Made by a program: the position numbers and the translations under genes. A stretch of DNA of 33,397 bases. Origin: Lacrimispora celerecrescens (lineage in GTDB: Bacteria > Bacillota > Clostridia > Lachnospirales > Lachnospiraceae). The stretch covers positions 3-33,399 of the forward strand of contig NZ_JPME01000047.1 in the NCBI RefSeq assembly GCF_000732605.1, given 5' to 3'. The stretch's first letter is position 1. Each line of letters opens with the position of its first letter. Below, one piece after another: positions 1 through 7,748 of this stretch. The notes under the pieces are model-generated. The model made no database searches and was not told where the DNA came from. It was given only the letters and a program-made list of their open reading frames with translations.

Positions 1-131
1 CGCGCCGGTACTTTTTAAAGGAGCAATCGGTGAGTGGTTCTATTTATGCATATTGTAAAACAAAAAGGAGATAATAGACCAAAATAAGGATTGGAGAAAT
101 ATGGTTTCATAAGTGATACCATGATAAAAGA
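1..131 (+). other. Upstream leader, perhaps end of a preceding gene
   Basis: Two plus-strand frames are open from the window edge. One stops at 56-58 and would end in a hydrophobic tail (…GAIGEWFYLCIL); the other stops at 72-74 and would end in a basic tail. Either could be the C-terminus of a gene starting outside the window, but neither is recognisable. The rest is AT-rich leader. No convincing sigma-A or sporulation promoter was found before the YIEGIA gene, so the operon may be read from further upstream. Confidence 0.25.
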
Positions 132-1055
132 ATGGAAAAAACACTAGCATTTCACGATCTTTTCATCATTTTGTGCGGGATAGTAATGGGAACAATTGCG
201 CGAATCGTCACACTTCGCATTGATACGCGTCAAAATCCCAGTTATCCTACCGGTGGCTTTATTAACATAGTGATAGGTATTCTGGCTTCTTTTCTGGGGG
301 CCGTTGCAATTCCGTCTCTGTTAAATAAAGAATTTACGGCCGTTACGTTTATTGCCTTAGCCATCCAACATTTCCGGGATGTGAGAAAAACAGAAAAAGA
401 AAGCCTTGAAGATCTGGAAAAAACGGAATATTCAAAAAGAGGGGCCGCTTATATTGACGGTATTGCCAAAACCTATGAATCCAGAAATTATTTATCCCTG
501 CTTACTTCCCTGTTTGTTGTATTGGTTTTATGTATTATATCTGCTGACAGTCTGGTCATAAATATGATAGCTGCCGCTATCAGCGGTTTTGGCATAATTT
601 ATTTACTGACAAGATTAACAAAAGGCAAATGCATCGGTGATATCTGCAACATAAGAGAAGGGAAAATAACCATAGACCATTCGGATCTGCTTGTAAATGG
701 CATGTTTGTTACGAGTGTGTTGGGAACTGAGAGAAGCCGGGAGTTGTTTTTAAAAGAAGGCATCGGCATTGTTATAGAGCCCAAGAGTGATAAATTCAGA
801 ATCACAGTTGAGAATTATGGGCAGAGGCAGGCCATGCTTTTTGAGGCTACCCGGACCTTTGGTGTAAAACGGTACAGTTTTACCCGAAAGAATTTCACAA
901 GTGGAGCGATGTTATTGGCTTTTGTACCAATTATCCGTGATCCTGATGCAATAATAGACGTAATAAAAAAGACACCTGTATTGGAAAGCAGCAGAAAGAT
1001 CACTACAATTATGGATACTAATATAGGAGGAGGGGATATCAATGGGGAAGAGTAG
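132..1055 (+). CDS. YIEGIA family membrane protein
   Basis: A 307-residue integral membrane protein of the YIEGIA family, a group named for a conserved hexapeptide and found mainly in endospore-forming Firmicutes; its biochemical role is not established. The signature appears as YIDGIA (about residues 107-112). Hydrophobic segments lie near residues 9-25, 42-62 and a hairpin around 123-160; the C-terminal 140 residues look soluble. The ribosome binding site is weak (AAAAG just before ATG 132), and the alternative ATG at 121 hits a stop at once. The last 14 bases overlap the next gene, which encodes its predicted partner, so the two are probably translationally coupled. Family membership is fairly sure; function is unknown. 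Confidence 0.8.
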   Translation: MEKTLAFHDLFIILCGIVMGTIARIVTLRIDTRQNPSYPTGGFINIVIGILASFLGAVAIPSLLNKEFTAVTFIALAIQHFRDVRKTEKESLEDLEKTEYSKRGAAYIDGIAKTYESRNYLSLLTSLFVVLVLCIISADSLVINMIAAAISGFGIIYLLTRLTKGKCIGDICNIREGKITIDHSDLLVNGMFVTSVLGTERSRELFLKEGIGIVIEPKSDKFRITVENYGQRQAMLFEATRTFGVKRYSFTRKNFTSGAMLLAFVPIIRDPDAIIDVIKKTPVLESSRKITTIMDTNIGGGDINGEE

Positions 1056-1233
1056 TCCGGAAATATTAGTCTATATAACAGATAATAAAGAAAGAATCAT
1101 ATCAGGTGATCCTTTGACCTTATTTATCCCGGATTTAACAGAACGGGAAACATGTATGATTGATTTGGGGAAGGCACTACGAGCAGATGTGGTGCAGCTA
1201 AAAAACGGTGATCATGTATTAATAAGCAGATAG
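1042..1233 (+). CDS. Small capping-complex subunit for YIEGIA
   Basis: A 63-residue soluble protein starting inside the end of the YIEGIA gene. A strong GGAGGAGGGG ribosome binding site at 1025-1034 supports the ATG at 1042. Small proteins in this position are annotated as a 'capping complex' partner of YIEGIA proteins; the name reflects predicted association, not a known activity. There is no signal peptide, membrane segment or metal motif; the C-terminal half (…LKNGDHVLISR) looks like a small beta-rich domain. Only 21 bases separate it from the molybdenum hydroxylase gene, whose own AGGAGG site sits in the gap, so all five genes from 132 to 4901 probably form one transcript. Confidence 0.7.
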   Translation: MGKSSPEILVYITDNKERIISGDPLTLFIPDLTERETCMIDLGKALRADVVQLKNGDHVLISR

Positions 1234-1254
1234 AATGTTTTTAGGAGGCGGTCA

Positions 1255-3579
1255 ATGGAAACCCAACTGGGAAAAGACACGATAAGAAAAGAGGCAAAAG
1301 ATAAAGTAACAGGCGCAGCCCAATATACCAATGATTTAACAGATTCTCCTATGCTCTACGCCAGGTTATTTACAAGTGTTCATGCGCATGCCCAGATTAT
1401 ATCCGTAGATACCAGAGAAGCCTCTGCTATGCCAGGGGTCAGAGCGGTCATTACTGCAAAAGACCATCAGGTTATCTGTGGATCCATGCTTCAGGACAGA
1501 CCTCCCTTAGCCAGAGATAAAGTACGTTACTATGGTGAGCCGATTGCCATCGTGATTGCGGATGATGAGATGCAGGCAAAGGCGGCAGCGGGTAAGATAC
1601 TTGTGGAGTATAAACCCTTACCGGTTGTGAATTCCGTAAAAGAGGCTTTCAAAAAGAATCCTGTCATCATACATGACTCCCTCATGTTATATACAAAATC
1701 TACGAAGGAAGTCTATCCTGTAAAAGGAACGAATATCTGTCATCATCAAAAAATCAGAAAAGGCGATATGCAGAAAGGCTGGCTGGAAAGTGAAATTGTT
1801 GTAGAGGGCAGTTTTTCCCTGCCACAATCTGATCACGCCGCCATGGAAACAAGGGCAGTCCACTGCATGATCATGCCGGATGACAGTGTCAGAATCAAGA
1901 CATCATCTCAATCTCCTTATGAGGTCAAGGAATCGATCAGTAAATATCTAAATATTCCGGAGGGAAAGATCGTAGTCCAGGTTCCCTTTGTTGGCGGTGC
2001 ATTTGGTGGAAAAGCATGTATACAGCCAGAGGTGCTTGCGGTAATAGCGGCAATGAGTGTGAAAGGAAAATGGATCAACCTGGCAAATACAAGAGAAGAA
2101 GATATGGTCACTTCTCCATGTCATTTGGGGCTAGAAGGAACCATTAGGATCGGAGCGAAAAAAAGCGGGCAGATTATGGCTGCTGAAATGACATTCCAGA
2201 TCGATACCGGCGCTTACTCTGATATTTCTCCTAAAATAACAAAAGCAATTGCTGCGGAGTGTGCCGGACCTTACCGGATACCAAATATTGAGTGCGATTG
2301 CTACAGCGTTTATACAAACCATCCATATATCACCTCTTTCCGCGGATTCGGACATGAGGCACATACCTTTTGCCTGGAAAGAATGATGGATAAACTGGCA
2401 GTCGAAACAGGGGTGGATCCTTTTCAGCTAAGGCTTTTAAACCTGGTAAAAGCCGGAGATTTAACTCCCACCCAGGTCAAAGTCACCGCCAGCAATACAG
2501 GGAATGCGGTAGAATGCCTAGAGAGACTAAAAGCAATCATGAACTGGGAGGAAGGAGCCCGGATCATAGAAGAGAACGGTTTGGTCAGAGCAAAAGGGAT
2601 CAGCTGCTTAATCAAGACCTCAGATACACCCACAGATGCAGGCGCAAGCGCCGTTCTAACCTTTAATACGGATGGAAGTGTAAATCTGGATTGTGGTGCC
2701 ACTGAAATAGGGCCTGGAATGAAGACAACTGCGGCCCAGATATTAGCGGAGAAAATGAGAATCAACGTCAATGACGTTTATGTAAAGCTGGATGTAAATA
2801 CCCAGTCAACTCCGTATTTATGGAAAACCGTTGCCAGTATGACCACCTATCTGGTTGGACGGGCTATATTGAATGCGGCGGATGATGCCATATCCCAGCT
2901 GATGAATCTTGCATCAATTGCCCTGCGGTGCCCGACGGAAGAACTGGATTTTGAGAATAAGATGATTTTTGTAAAACATGATCCTGAGCTTTATATCATG
3001 TTCAAGGACCTGGTGAAAGGCTACAAATTTTCCAATGGCAATTCTTTTAAGGGGCCTGTAATTGGACGGGGCAGCTATGTCATGGGCAATCTTACGCCTC
3101 TGGCTGAGGCATCGGGACGGGGAACGCCAGGCCGGAGCTGGACGGTAGGTGCCCAGGCCGTTGAAATTGAATATGATACCAGGCTGCATACCTACCGGCT
3201 GTTAAAAGCGGCCACTGTGATAGATGCAGGCAAGGTCATAAATCCTAAGACTGCAAGAGGTGTGGTTATGGGCGGAATGTGCATGGGGCTGGGACTTGGT
3301 ACCAGTGAGGATTTTGTCTATAATGAAGATGGAATTGTAGAAGATACAAGCTTTCGTACCTATAAAATGATTCGGTATGGAGAAAATCCGGAATATGTAG
3401 TTGATTTTGTAGAGACACCTCAAATAGATGCGCCATATGGAGCCAGAGGCATTGCAGAGCACGGCATTATTGGAATACCTGCCGCATTGGCAAATGCCAT
3501 ATCATTGGCAGCTCATATTGATGTAAACCGGCTTCCCATTACGCCTGAATTCATATGGAGGGAAAGGTTGAAACGATGA
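1255..3579 (+). CDS. Xanthine dehydrogenase family, molybdopterin-binding subunit
   Basis: A 774-residue large subunit of a three-component molybdenum hydroxylase, which hydroxylates an N-heterocycle or aldehyde using water and passes electrons to the Fe-S and FAD subunits. The small alpha/beta hammerhead domain covers about residues 15-125 and the Mo-cofactor domains the rest. Family motifs are present: FGGK at 250-253, RGFG at 363-366, and the catalytic Glu at 735 in RGIAEHG. The usual GQG loop reads IGPG (485-488), a variant I associate with some clostridial members. AGGAGG at 1242-1247 supports the start. The substrate (purine, nicotinate or other) cannot be decided. No cofactor maturation gene (XdhC, MobA type) lies in the window. 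It is cytosolic, with no signal peptide. Confidence 0.9.
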   Translation: METQLGKDTIRKEAKDKVTGAAQYTNDLTDSPMLYARLFTSVHAHAQIISVDTREASAMPGVRAVITAKDHQVICGSMLQDRPPLARDKVRYYGEPIAIVIADDEMQAKAAAGKILVEYKPLPVVNSVKEAFKKNPVIIHDSLMLYTKSTKEVYPVKGTNICHHQKIRKGDMQKGWLESEIVVEGSFSLPQSDHAAMETRAVHCMIMPDDSVRIKTSSQSPYEVKESISKYLNIPEGKIVVQVPFVGGAFGGKACIQPEVLAVIAAMSVKGKWINLANTREEDMVTSPCHLGLEGTIRIGAKKSGQIMAAEMTFQIDTGAYSDISPKITKAIAAECAGPYRIPNIECDCYSVYTNHPYITSFRGFGHEAHTFCLERMMDKLAVETGVDPFQLRLLNLVKAGDLTPTQVKVTASNTGNAVECLERLKAIMNWEEGARIIEENGLVRAKGISCLIKTSDTPTDAGASAVLTFNTDGSVNLDCGATEIGPGMKTTAAQILAEKMRINVNDVYVKLDVNTQSTPYLWKTVASMTTYLVGRAILNAADDAISQLMNLASIALRCPTEELDFENKMIFVKHDPELYIMFKDLVKGYKFSNGNSFKGPVIGRGSYVMGNLTPLAEASGRGTPGRSWTVGAQAVEIEYDTRLHTYRLLKAATVIDAGKVINPKTARGVVMGGMCMGLGLGTSEDFVYNEDGIVEDTSFRTYKMIRYGENPEYVVDFVETPQIDAPYGARGIAEHGIIGIPAALANAISLAAHIDVNRLPITPEFIWRERLKR

Positions 3580-4406
3580 TTCCTTTTGATTTCGATTATT
3601 ATAAACCAGAAAGCATGGATGAAGCATTTAAATGCTATCAAGATTTGCTTATAAATAATAAAAAACCTCTTTATTATGGGGGAGGAACGGAAATTATCAG
3701 TATGGCCAGGGTAAAGGGGATAGTATTTGATTCGGTCATTGATTTAAAAGGAATACCTGAATGCAGCCAGCTTGAGGTGAGCGGTGGGAAATTCAGGATT
3801 GGTGCCGCACAAACCCTTACAAACATTGCAGAATGCAATGCATATCCCCTGTTGTCCAAAACGATAAAAAGAATTGCAGATCACACGATCCAGGGGAAAA
3901 TCACCATAGGAGGCAATCTGGCAGGCACAATTAAATATCGTGAGGCAGCCTTGCCGCTGATGATCAGTGATTGTTCCTTGCAGGTAATGACACAGGGTGG
4001 TTTAGCCGAATTGCCGTTTTCAAAGGCGTTCAATGGAAAACTGCAGCTAAAAAAAGGAGAATTTCTGGTATCTGTATTGATAGAAGAAAATGATCTGAGT
4101 TTGCCTTACAATCATGTAAAAAGAACGAAACAGGAGAAAATAGATTATCCATTAATCACCATGGTGGCTCTGAAAAATGAGAAGGCCATTAAAACGGCGA
4201 TTACCGGGTATGGCGATAACCCCATTATTTTATCCGAAAGGATCATAAACCATAAATTATACAACGTGGAGCAAAAAATCAATAAAATAATCAATTTGGC
4301 CCACAGTGATTGCAAAGGTGATTTATCTGGAAGCAGGGAATATAAAGAATTTGTATTAGAAAATATGCTTCAGGAAATGTTTAGTAATTTTGAAAAGATC
4401 GGCTGA
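3576..4406 (+). CDS. Molybdenum hydroxylase FAD-binding subunit
   Basis: A 276-residue medium subunit carrying FAD and moving electrons from the Fe-S clusters to the final acceptor. FAD-binding motifs are visible: the PLYYGGGTEI loop (31-40) and TIGGNLAG (110-117), the equivalent of TIGGN in the CO dehydrogenase/xanthine dehydrogenase flavoprotein family. The C-terminal CoxM-type domain follows from about residue 165. I prefer ATG 3576, which overlaps the upstream stop as ATGA and has a purine-rich stretch eight bases before it; an ATG at 3555 would add seven residues that match the upstream gene's reading through. The overlap predicts translational coupling and equal stoichiometry. Confidence 0.9.
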   Translation: MIPFDFDYYKPESMDEAFKCYQDLLINNKKPLYYGGGTEIISMARVKGIVFDSVIDLKGIPECSQLEVSGGKFRIGAAQTLTNIAECNAYPLLSKTIKRIADHTIQGKITIGGNLAGTIKYREAALPLMISDCSLQVMTQGGLAELPFSKAFNGKLQLKKGEFLVSVLIEENDLSLPYNHVKRTKQEKIDYPLITMVALKNEKAIKTAITGYGDNPIILSERIINHKLYNVEQKINKIINLAHSDCKGDLSGSREYKEFVLENMLQEMFSNFEKIG

Positions 4407-4430
4407 TCCTTTCAGGAATTGAGGGGCTGT

Positions 4431-4901
4431 ATGCATTTATCAGGTAATAGTATTATTGTTCTTAATGTGAATGGTGAGGATAAAACCGTTATGGTCAAAC
4501 CAGCCTATACTCTGCTTCATGTTCTACGGGAGGAATTGTCTTTAACCGGAGCCAAAAGCGGCTGTGAGAACGGAGACTGCGGCGCCTGCACGGTATTGGT
4601 CGATGACATGCCGGTCAAATCCTGTCTGATGCTGGCGGTGGAAGCAGTCGGTCATAGAATAACCACAGTGGAAGGGCTGAAGAATGCTCCGATACAAGAT
4701 GCATTTATAAAAAATTGGGGATTTCAATGCGGTTATTGTACTTCCGGGTTTCTGATGGTTTGCCATGCGCTGGCCATGCACAAGCCAGACGCTGATGATC
4801 CGATCATAGAGGAATGGCTGCAATCCAATTTATGCAGATGTACCGGTTATGAAGAAATTGAGAATGCCGTAAAATCAATATTATCAGGGAATTATAAGTG
4901 A
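4431..4901 (+). CDS. Molybdenum hydroxylase 2Fe-2S subunit
   Basis: A 156-residue small subunit holding two [2Fe-2S] clusters. The plant-ferredoxin-type N-terminal cluster uses Cys45, 50, 53 and 65 (CENGDCGACT … C); the alpha-helical C-terminal cluster uses Cys100, 103, 135 and 137 (QCGYC … LCRC). All eight ligands are present, so the enzyme looks functional. GAGGGG at 4421-4426 lies six bases from ATG 4431; a TTG at 4419 is in frame but has no spaced ribosome binding site. It is the last gene of the operon, 24 bases after the FAD subunit. No strong terminator was seen between it and the next small gene. Confidence 0.92.
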   Translation: MHLSGNSIIVLNVNGEDKTVMVKPAYTLLHVLREELSLTGAKSGCENGDCGACTVLVDDMPVKSCLMLAVEAVGHRITTVEGLKNAPIQDAFIKNWGFQCGYCTSGFLMVCHALAMHKPDADDPIIEEWLQSNLCRCTGYEEIENAVKSILSGNYK

Positions 4902-4927
4902 GAGAATCCGTATATTTTTGAATGATT

Positions 4928-4956
4928 CACATCTTGTCTGGTCATCCCATATTATA
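4928..4956 (+). promoter_or_regulatory. Putative sigma-K-type promoter of Cys-rich gene
   Basis: CACA at 4928-4931 and CATATTATA at 4948-4956 are separated by exactly 16 bases. This fits the published Bacillus sigma-K pattern mACm-N16-CATAnnnTA. A sigma-A reading (TTGTCT-N17-TAGTAT) is also possible in the same stretch, so the assignment is tentative. The start codon is 30 bases downstream. Confidence 0.45.
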
Positions 4957-4985
4957 TAGTATCATTAAGAGATGAGGTATATGAT

Positions 4986-5177
4986 ATGGGATGTTCAAAT
5001 TCTTGGTCTGGTGGCTGCAATTGCAACAATAATTGCAACAACTGGAATAATTGCCGTGACAATAGATGCTGTAACAAAAGCAATGTAGATCCTTGTGCTG
5101 AAGCAAAAAGAGAAGCATATTGTGAAGGATTCAGAGATGGCTGCAATGATCCATGTTGCAGGTTTGGCAAAAGATAG
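4986..5177 (+). CDS. Cys/Asn-rich small protein, possible spore coat component
   Basis: A 63-residue protein with about a dozen cysteines and many Asn, Gly and Trp residues in its first half (patterns such as GGCNCNNNCNNWNNC), followed by a short charged segment with more Cys (…YCEGFRDGCNDPCC). A GAGG site at 4973-4976 precedes ATG 4986. Such compact Cys-rich proteins are common in spore coats and crusts, where they cross-link by disulfides; no specific family was recognised. The sigma-K-like promoter upstream and its own terminator downstream support a late mother-cell gene independent of the Mo hydroxylase operon. A metal-binding role would be the alternative. Confidence 0.7.
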   Translation: MGCSNSWSGGCNCNNNCNNWNNCRDNRCCNKSNVDPCAEAKREAYCEGFRDGCNDPCCRFGKR

Positions 5178-5198
5178 GCGAGGCTGATAGCAGGATGA

Positions 5199-5230
5199 GC
5201 GGGTATCCGGTATTCCGGACCCGCTTTTTT
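5199..5230 (+). terminator. Rho-independent terminator
   Basis: GCGGGTATCCGG (5199-5210) pairs with CCGGACCCGC (5215-5224), with small bulges, over a TATT loop and is followed by six T. It ends the Cys-rich gene transcript. Confidence 0.85.
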
Positions 5231-5264
5231 CGATTCATCCAACCAGTTGCTTTTGTTTCACGAA

Positions 5265-5293
5265 TTGCAGAATCTGCTGTTTTATGATATGAT
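5265..5293 (+). promoter_or_regulatory. Sigma-A promoter of mscL
   Basis: TTGCAG (5265-5270), a 17-base spacer, then TATGAT (5288-5293). The leader contains a 9-bp hairpin (AACAGGTTT 5310-5318 with AAATCTGTT 5322-5330) that ends right before the AGGAGG site and could tune translation. Confidence 0.6.
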
Positions 5294-5347
5294 GATTCCA
5301 AAATCAACCAACAGGTTTATTAAATCTGTTAGAGAGGAGGCATGTTT

Positions 5348-5842
5348 ATGGGAAATAAAAAAGGTATTATAGCTGAGTTTAAAGAATTTGTTTTACGCGG
5401 GAATGTGGTGGATCTGGCAGTTGGTGTTATCATCGGTGCTGCTTTTCAGGCGATCGTCAATTCCCTGGTAAAAGATATTATATCTCCTCTGATCGGAGTG
5501 ATTACCGGGGGAGTGGACTTCACCAATAAATTCGTTCTTCTGTATGCGGCTCCGCAAGGTGCGGATGTTTCCACACTACAGGCTGCACAGGCACTTGGTC
5601 CGGTATTTGCTTATGGTTCCTTTATCACGGCAGTTATTAATTTTTTAATTATGGCTTCTGTTATTTTCATGATGATAAAGGTGATAAACTCCCTGCGAGG
5701 AAAGAAGCAGCAGGCGGAACCTGCTGCTCCTACGGACAAGGAGTGCCCATATTGCTTTAGTCGTATCAATGTAAGCGCAACCCGATGCCCAAATTGTACA
5801 AGCCAGCTGAATGGACAACCGGAAACAGCACAGGAAGATTAA
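5348..5842 (+). CDS. mscL: Large-conductance mechanosensitive channel with zinc ribbon
   Basis: A 164-residue MscL, the homopentameric membrane channel that opens under tension to release solutes during osmotic down-shock. The amphipathic N-terminus, first transmembrane helix (about 18-46, RGNVVDLAVGVIIGAAF), periplasmic-type loop and second helix (about 88-113) are all in place. A linker and a C-terminal zinc ribbon follow, with Cys133, 136, 147 and 150 (CPYC … CPNC); this extension is known in several Clostridia and Bacteroidetes MscL proteins. Start 5348 is preferred over 5342 because GGAGG at 5336-5340 is seven bases from it but only one base from 5342. It is a single-gene transcript with its own promoter and terminator. 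Confidence 0.93.
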   Translation: MGNKKGIIAEFKEFVLRGNVVDLAVGVIIGAAFQAIVNSLVKDIISPLIGVITGGVDFTNKFVLLYAAPQGADVSTLQAAQALGPVFAYGSFITAVINFLIMASVIFMMIKVINSLRGKKQQAEPAAPTDKECPYCFSRINVSATRCPNCTSQLNGQPETAQED

Positions 5843-5863
5843 TTGATAGGAATCCGGATTTTG

Positions 5864-5900
5864 AAAGAAACCAATACATTCGTTGGTTTCTTTTATTTTT
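5864..5900. terminator. Terminator between mscL and S8 gene
   Basis: AAAGAAACCAA (5864-5874) pairs with TTGGTTTCTTT (5883-5893), followed by a T-rich run on the plus strand. Its A-rich left flank and position right after the stop of the opposite-strand S8 gene (5904) suggest it could serve both converging transcripts. Confidence 0.8.
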
Positions 5901-5903
5901 CAA

Positions 5904-7580
5904 TTATACGAGCGAGGAAAAGAGTTCGAATACACGGTTTACATCCAGTTGCCCAAAGCCCCATATATTGTTGGGATAGCTGTAGGCAGGGTTCCGTTGT
6001 GCTCCTCTTATAATTATGCGGTTGACTTGTTCACCGGTAATATAAGTGAAGTTGCCTTTGTTCTGGGACCATTCAAAAATGATGGCTATTGCACCCGCCG
6101 CAATGGCGGCAGATGCACCGGTGCCTGTTAAGGTTCCGTATTGATTTTCGGGAACCGCACAAGGAATCTGATAGCCTGGAGCACCAACATCAGGTTTGAC
6201 ATAGCCGCTTCTTGTAAAACCTCTCCCTGATTCATCCAGGATATTGGAGGTCAGCTGATTATAGGCGGTTGCGGTTAAGGTACGTCTGGAATTCCCGGGA
6301 GAAGTTATGGTAATATCCGGACTGGAATTTAAAAAAAAGGTCCCGTCTGATATCAAGTCACCGCTGGGCAGCCATGCATTAATAGTAAAAGGTTCATCCT
6401 CCATGTTTCGGACACGGAAATACCAGATCCCAGGAAGAGGATTCTCAAACCGCAATAAAATTAACTGATCACCGCTTTCCCTTTCAAAGATCATATTATT
6501 TACCCATAAGATGCTCTGGCTGTTCTGGAAAACATATTTATGGCAATCATTGAAGGAAGGATTGATCGATGAGACCATTTCCCGGTCAGGTGCGGAAATT
6601 TCAATAGAGAGCCGTCCGGGAATGTGTGCCCAGAGTTCCATGAAAAACTGCTTGTCACTTCCTGCTATATTCATCTGGAAATCATTAAGGTGGGGCGCAG
6701 AAATGGTTCTGTTAAAATAATGTCTGCCGTTGTTTCCCTCGTCTCCAGCTGATATGGAGACACCCAGATCAGGCTGCTGAACCAGACTCTCCAGGTAGGT
6801 GCTCAAAACCCCCCTTCCATCGTGGCTGCCCTGGCTGCTGCTTAAAGCAATGCATATGACAAGTGGACGTTTCAAGCGCTGACTTACAGTAATTAAATAG
6901 CGCACTCCTAAAACAATATCTGATTCCTGAAAACAAAATTTGTCTTCCGGTACAGAAAAAATCATTTTAAGATTTGACTTGGCTTCTTTTAATTTCACAA
7001 CAACCAATTCTGAATTTGGAACAACGCCGCTAAACGACTTTACCGTATCTGGGGATCCGGCAGCGATACTTGCCACGGCCGTACCGTGGCCAATTGTATC
7101 AGTGGTAGGAACGGTGGAAAGAGGATTCTCATAATGCAGTGCGTCATTGATAGAAGCTTTGGTATATTCCGTACCATAAGTAAATCCATTGGGAGGTAAT
7201 CCATCTTGTATGGTCTGGTCCCATATGGAAAGGATCCGGGTCGTTTTATCCTTATTTAGGAATGCAGGATGCCTGTAATCAATACCGGTGTCTACGATGC
7301 CGATAATTACTCCCTGCCCGAATAAGGTATGATCATTTTCTGGAGCAACACTTACCATGCCGGGCACCGGAGGGGTGACGTCAGAAGTAATGGTATAGAG
7401 GGTTGGAAAAACATGGTAAGGATTTTGGCCGAGATCACATGGCTGCATATTTTTTTTGGCTACATGCAGCAGGGAAAACCTGTCATTCAGCAATGTAACA
7501 TCATCACTGACTCCAAAGGAAGGAACTAATAAATTACTTATAATCAAGTCGTAATAATTATTGTCCAATATTTTCTCCAT
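5904..7580 (-). CDS. S8 family Csp-like protein, probable pseudoprotease
   Basis: A 558-residue subtilisin-fold protein of the clostridial Csp type (germination proteases that activate the cortex hydrolase SleC), about the usual length of Csp proteins. Asp97 (DTGID) and His165 (GHGTA) of the triad are present. At the Ser site the motif reads TGTGASAAIAAG: aligned without gaps to a standard GTSxAA motif, Gly488 replaces Ser, with a Ser two residues on (490). The oxyanion Asn is also changed: AGDEG at 278-282 instead of AGNEG. Residues about 290-430 form the Csp-type beta (jelly-roll) insert. No signal peptide. A CAGGGAGA site precedes the ATG. Loss of catalysis is inferred; CspC and CspA of Clostridioides difficile are known pseudoprotease precedents. 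Confidence 0.85.
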   Translation of the reverse strand: MEKILDNNYYDLIISNLLVPSFGVSDDVTLLNDRFSLLHVAKKNMQPCDLGQNPYHVFPTLYTITSDVTPPVPGMVSVAPENDHTLFGQGVIIGIVDTGIDYRHPAFLNKDKTTRILSIWDQTIQDGLPPNGFTYGTEYTKASINDALHYENPLSTVPTTDTIGHGTAVASIAAGSPDTVKSFSGVVPNSELVVVKLKEAKSNLKMIFSVPEDKFCFQESDIVLGVRYLITVSQRLKRPLVICIALSSSQGSHDGRGVLSTYLESLVQQPDLGVSISAGDEGNNGRHYFNRTISAPHLNDFQMNIAGSDKQFFMELWAHIPGRLSIEISAPDREMVSSINPSFNDCHKYVFQNSQSILWVNNMIFERESGDQLILLRFENPLPGIWYFRVRNMEDEPFTINAWLPSGDLISDGTFFLNSSPDITITSPGNSRRTLTATAYNQLTSNILDESGRGFTRSGYVKPDVGAPGYQIPCAVPENQYGTLTGTGASAAIAAGAIAIIFEWSQNKGNFTYITGEQVNRIIIRGAQRNPAYSYPNNIWGFGQLDVNRVFELFSSLV

Positions 7581-7622
7581 AATTAAATCTCCCTGATAAG
7601 ATCTGCTTAAGACATATGATAT

Positions 7623-7650
7623 ATTTTATGCAGTAATACCTTCGATATGA
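7623..7650 (-). promoter_or_regulatory. Putative sigma-E-type promoter, leftward S8 gene
   Basis: On the minus strand, TCATATC (7650-7644) and CATAAAAT (7630-7623) lie 13 bases apart, close to the Bacillus sigma-E pattern KMATATW-N13/14-CATACANT. The -10 falls inside the inverted repeat. The predicted transcript starts about 35 bases before the S8 start codon. Confidence 0.45.
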
Positions 7651-7680
7651 GCGTTGCCTGTATCCCTTCTCTTCTTATGC

Positions 7681-7708
7681 TCATAATAGAGGTCTGATTG
7701 CATAAAAT
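7681..7708 (+). promoter_or_regulatory. Putative sigma-E-type promoter, rightward S8 gene
   Basis: TCATAAT (7681-7687), 13 bases, then CATAAAAT (7701-7708). This matches the sigma-E -35 pattern at all seven positions and the -10 apart from one base. Position and spacing are the same as for the leftward promoter. Confidence 0.5.
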
Positions 7709-7748
7709 ATATCATATGTGCCAGTAGTATAGACAGGGAGGCCTGATC

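Larger units (their letters stand above)
7612..7719. repeat. 21-bp inverted repeat between divergent S8 genes
   Basis: The arms at 7612-7632 and 7699-7719 are perfect reverse complements over 21 bp (outer ends ACATATG / CATATGT, inner ends ATGCA / TGCAT), separated by 66 bases. Each arm contains the -10 element of one of the two divergent promoters and part of the early transcribed region, so the repeat mirrors the two genes. It may reflect an inverted duplication of gene plus promoter, or an operator shared by both genes. Confidence 0.9.

Noticed and set aside
1-131. Sigma-K-like -10 (CATATTGTA at 49-57) upstream of the YIEGIA operon
   Set aside because: No mACm element lies 16 bases upstream, and no sigma-E -35 at 13-14 bases, so a lone CATAnnnTA match is not enough.
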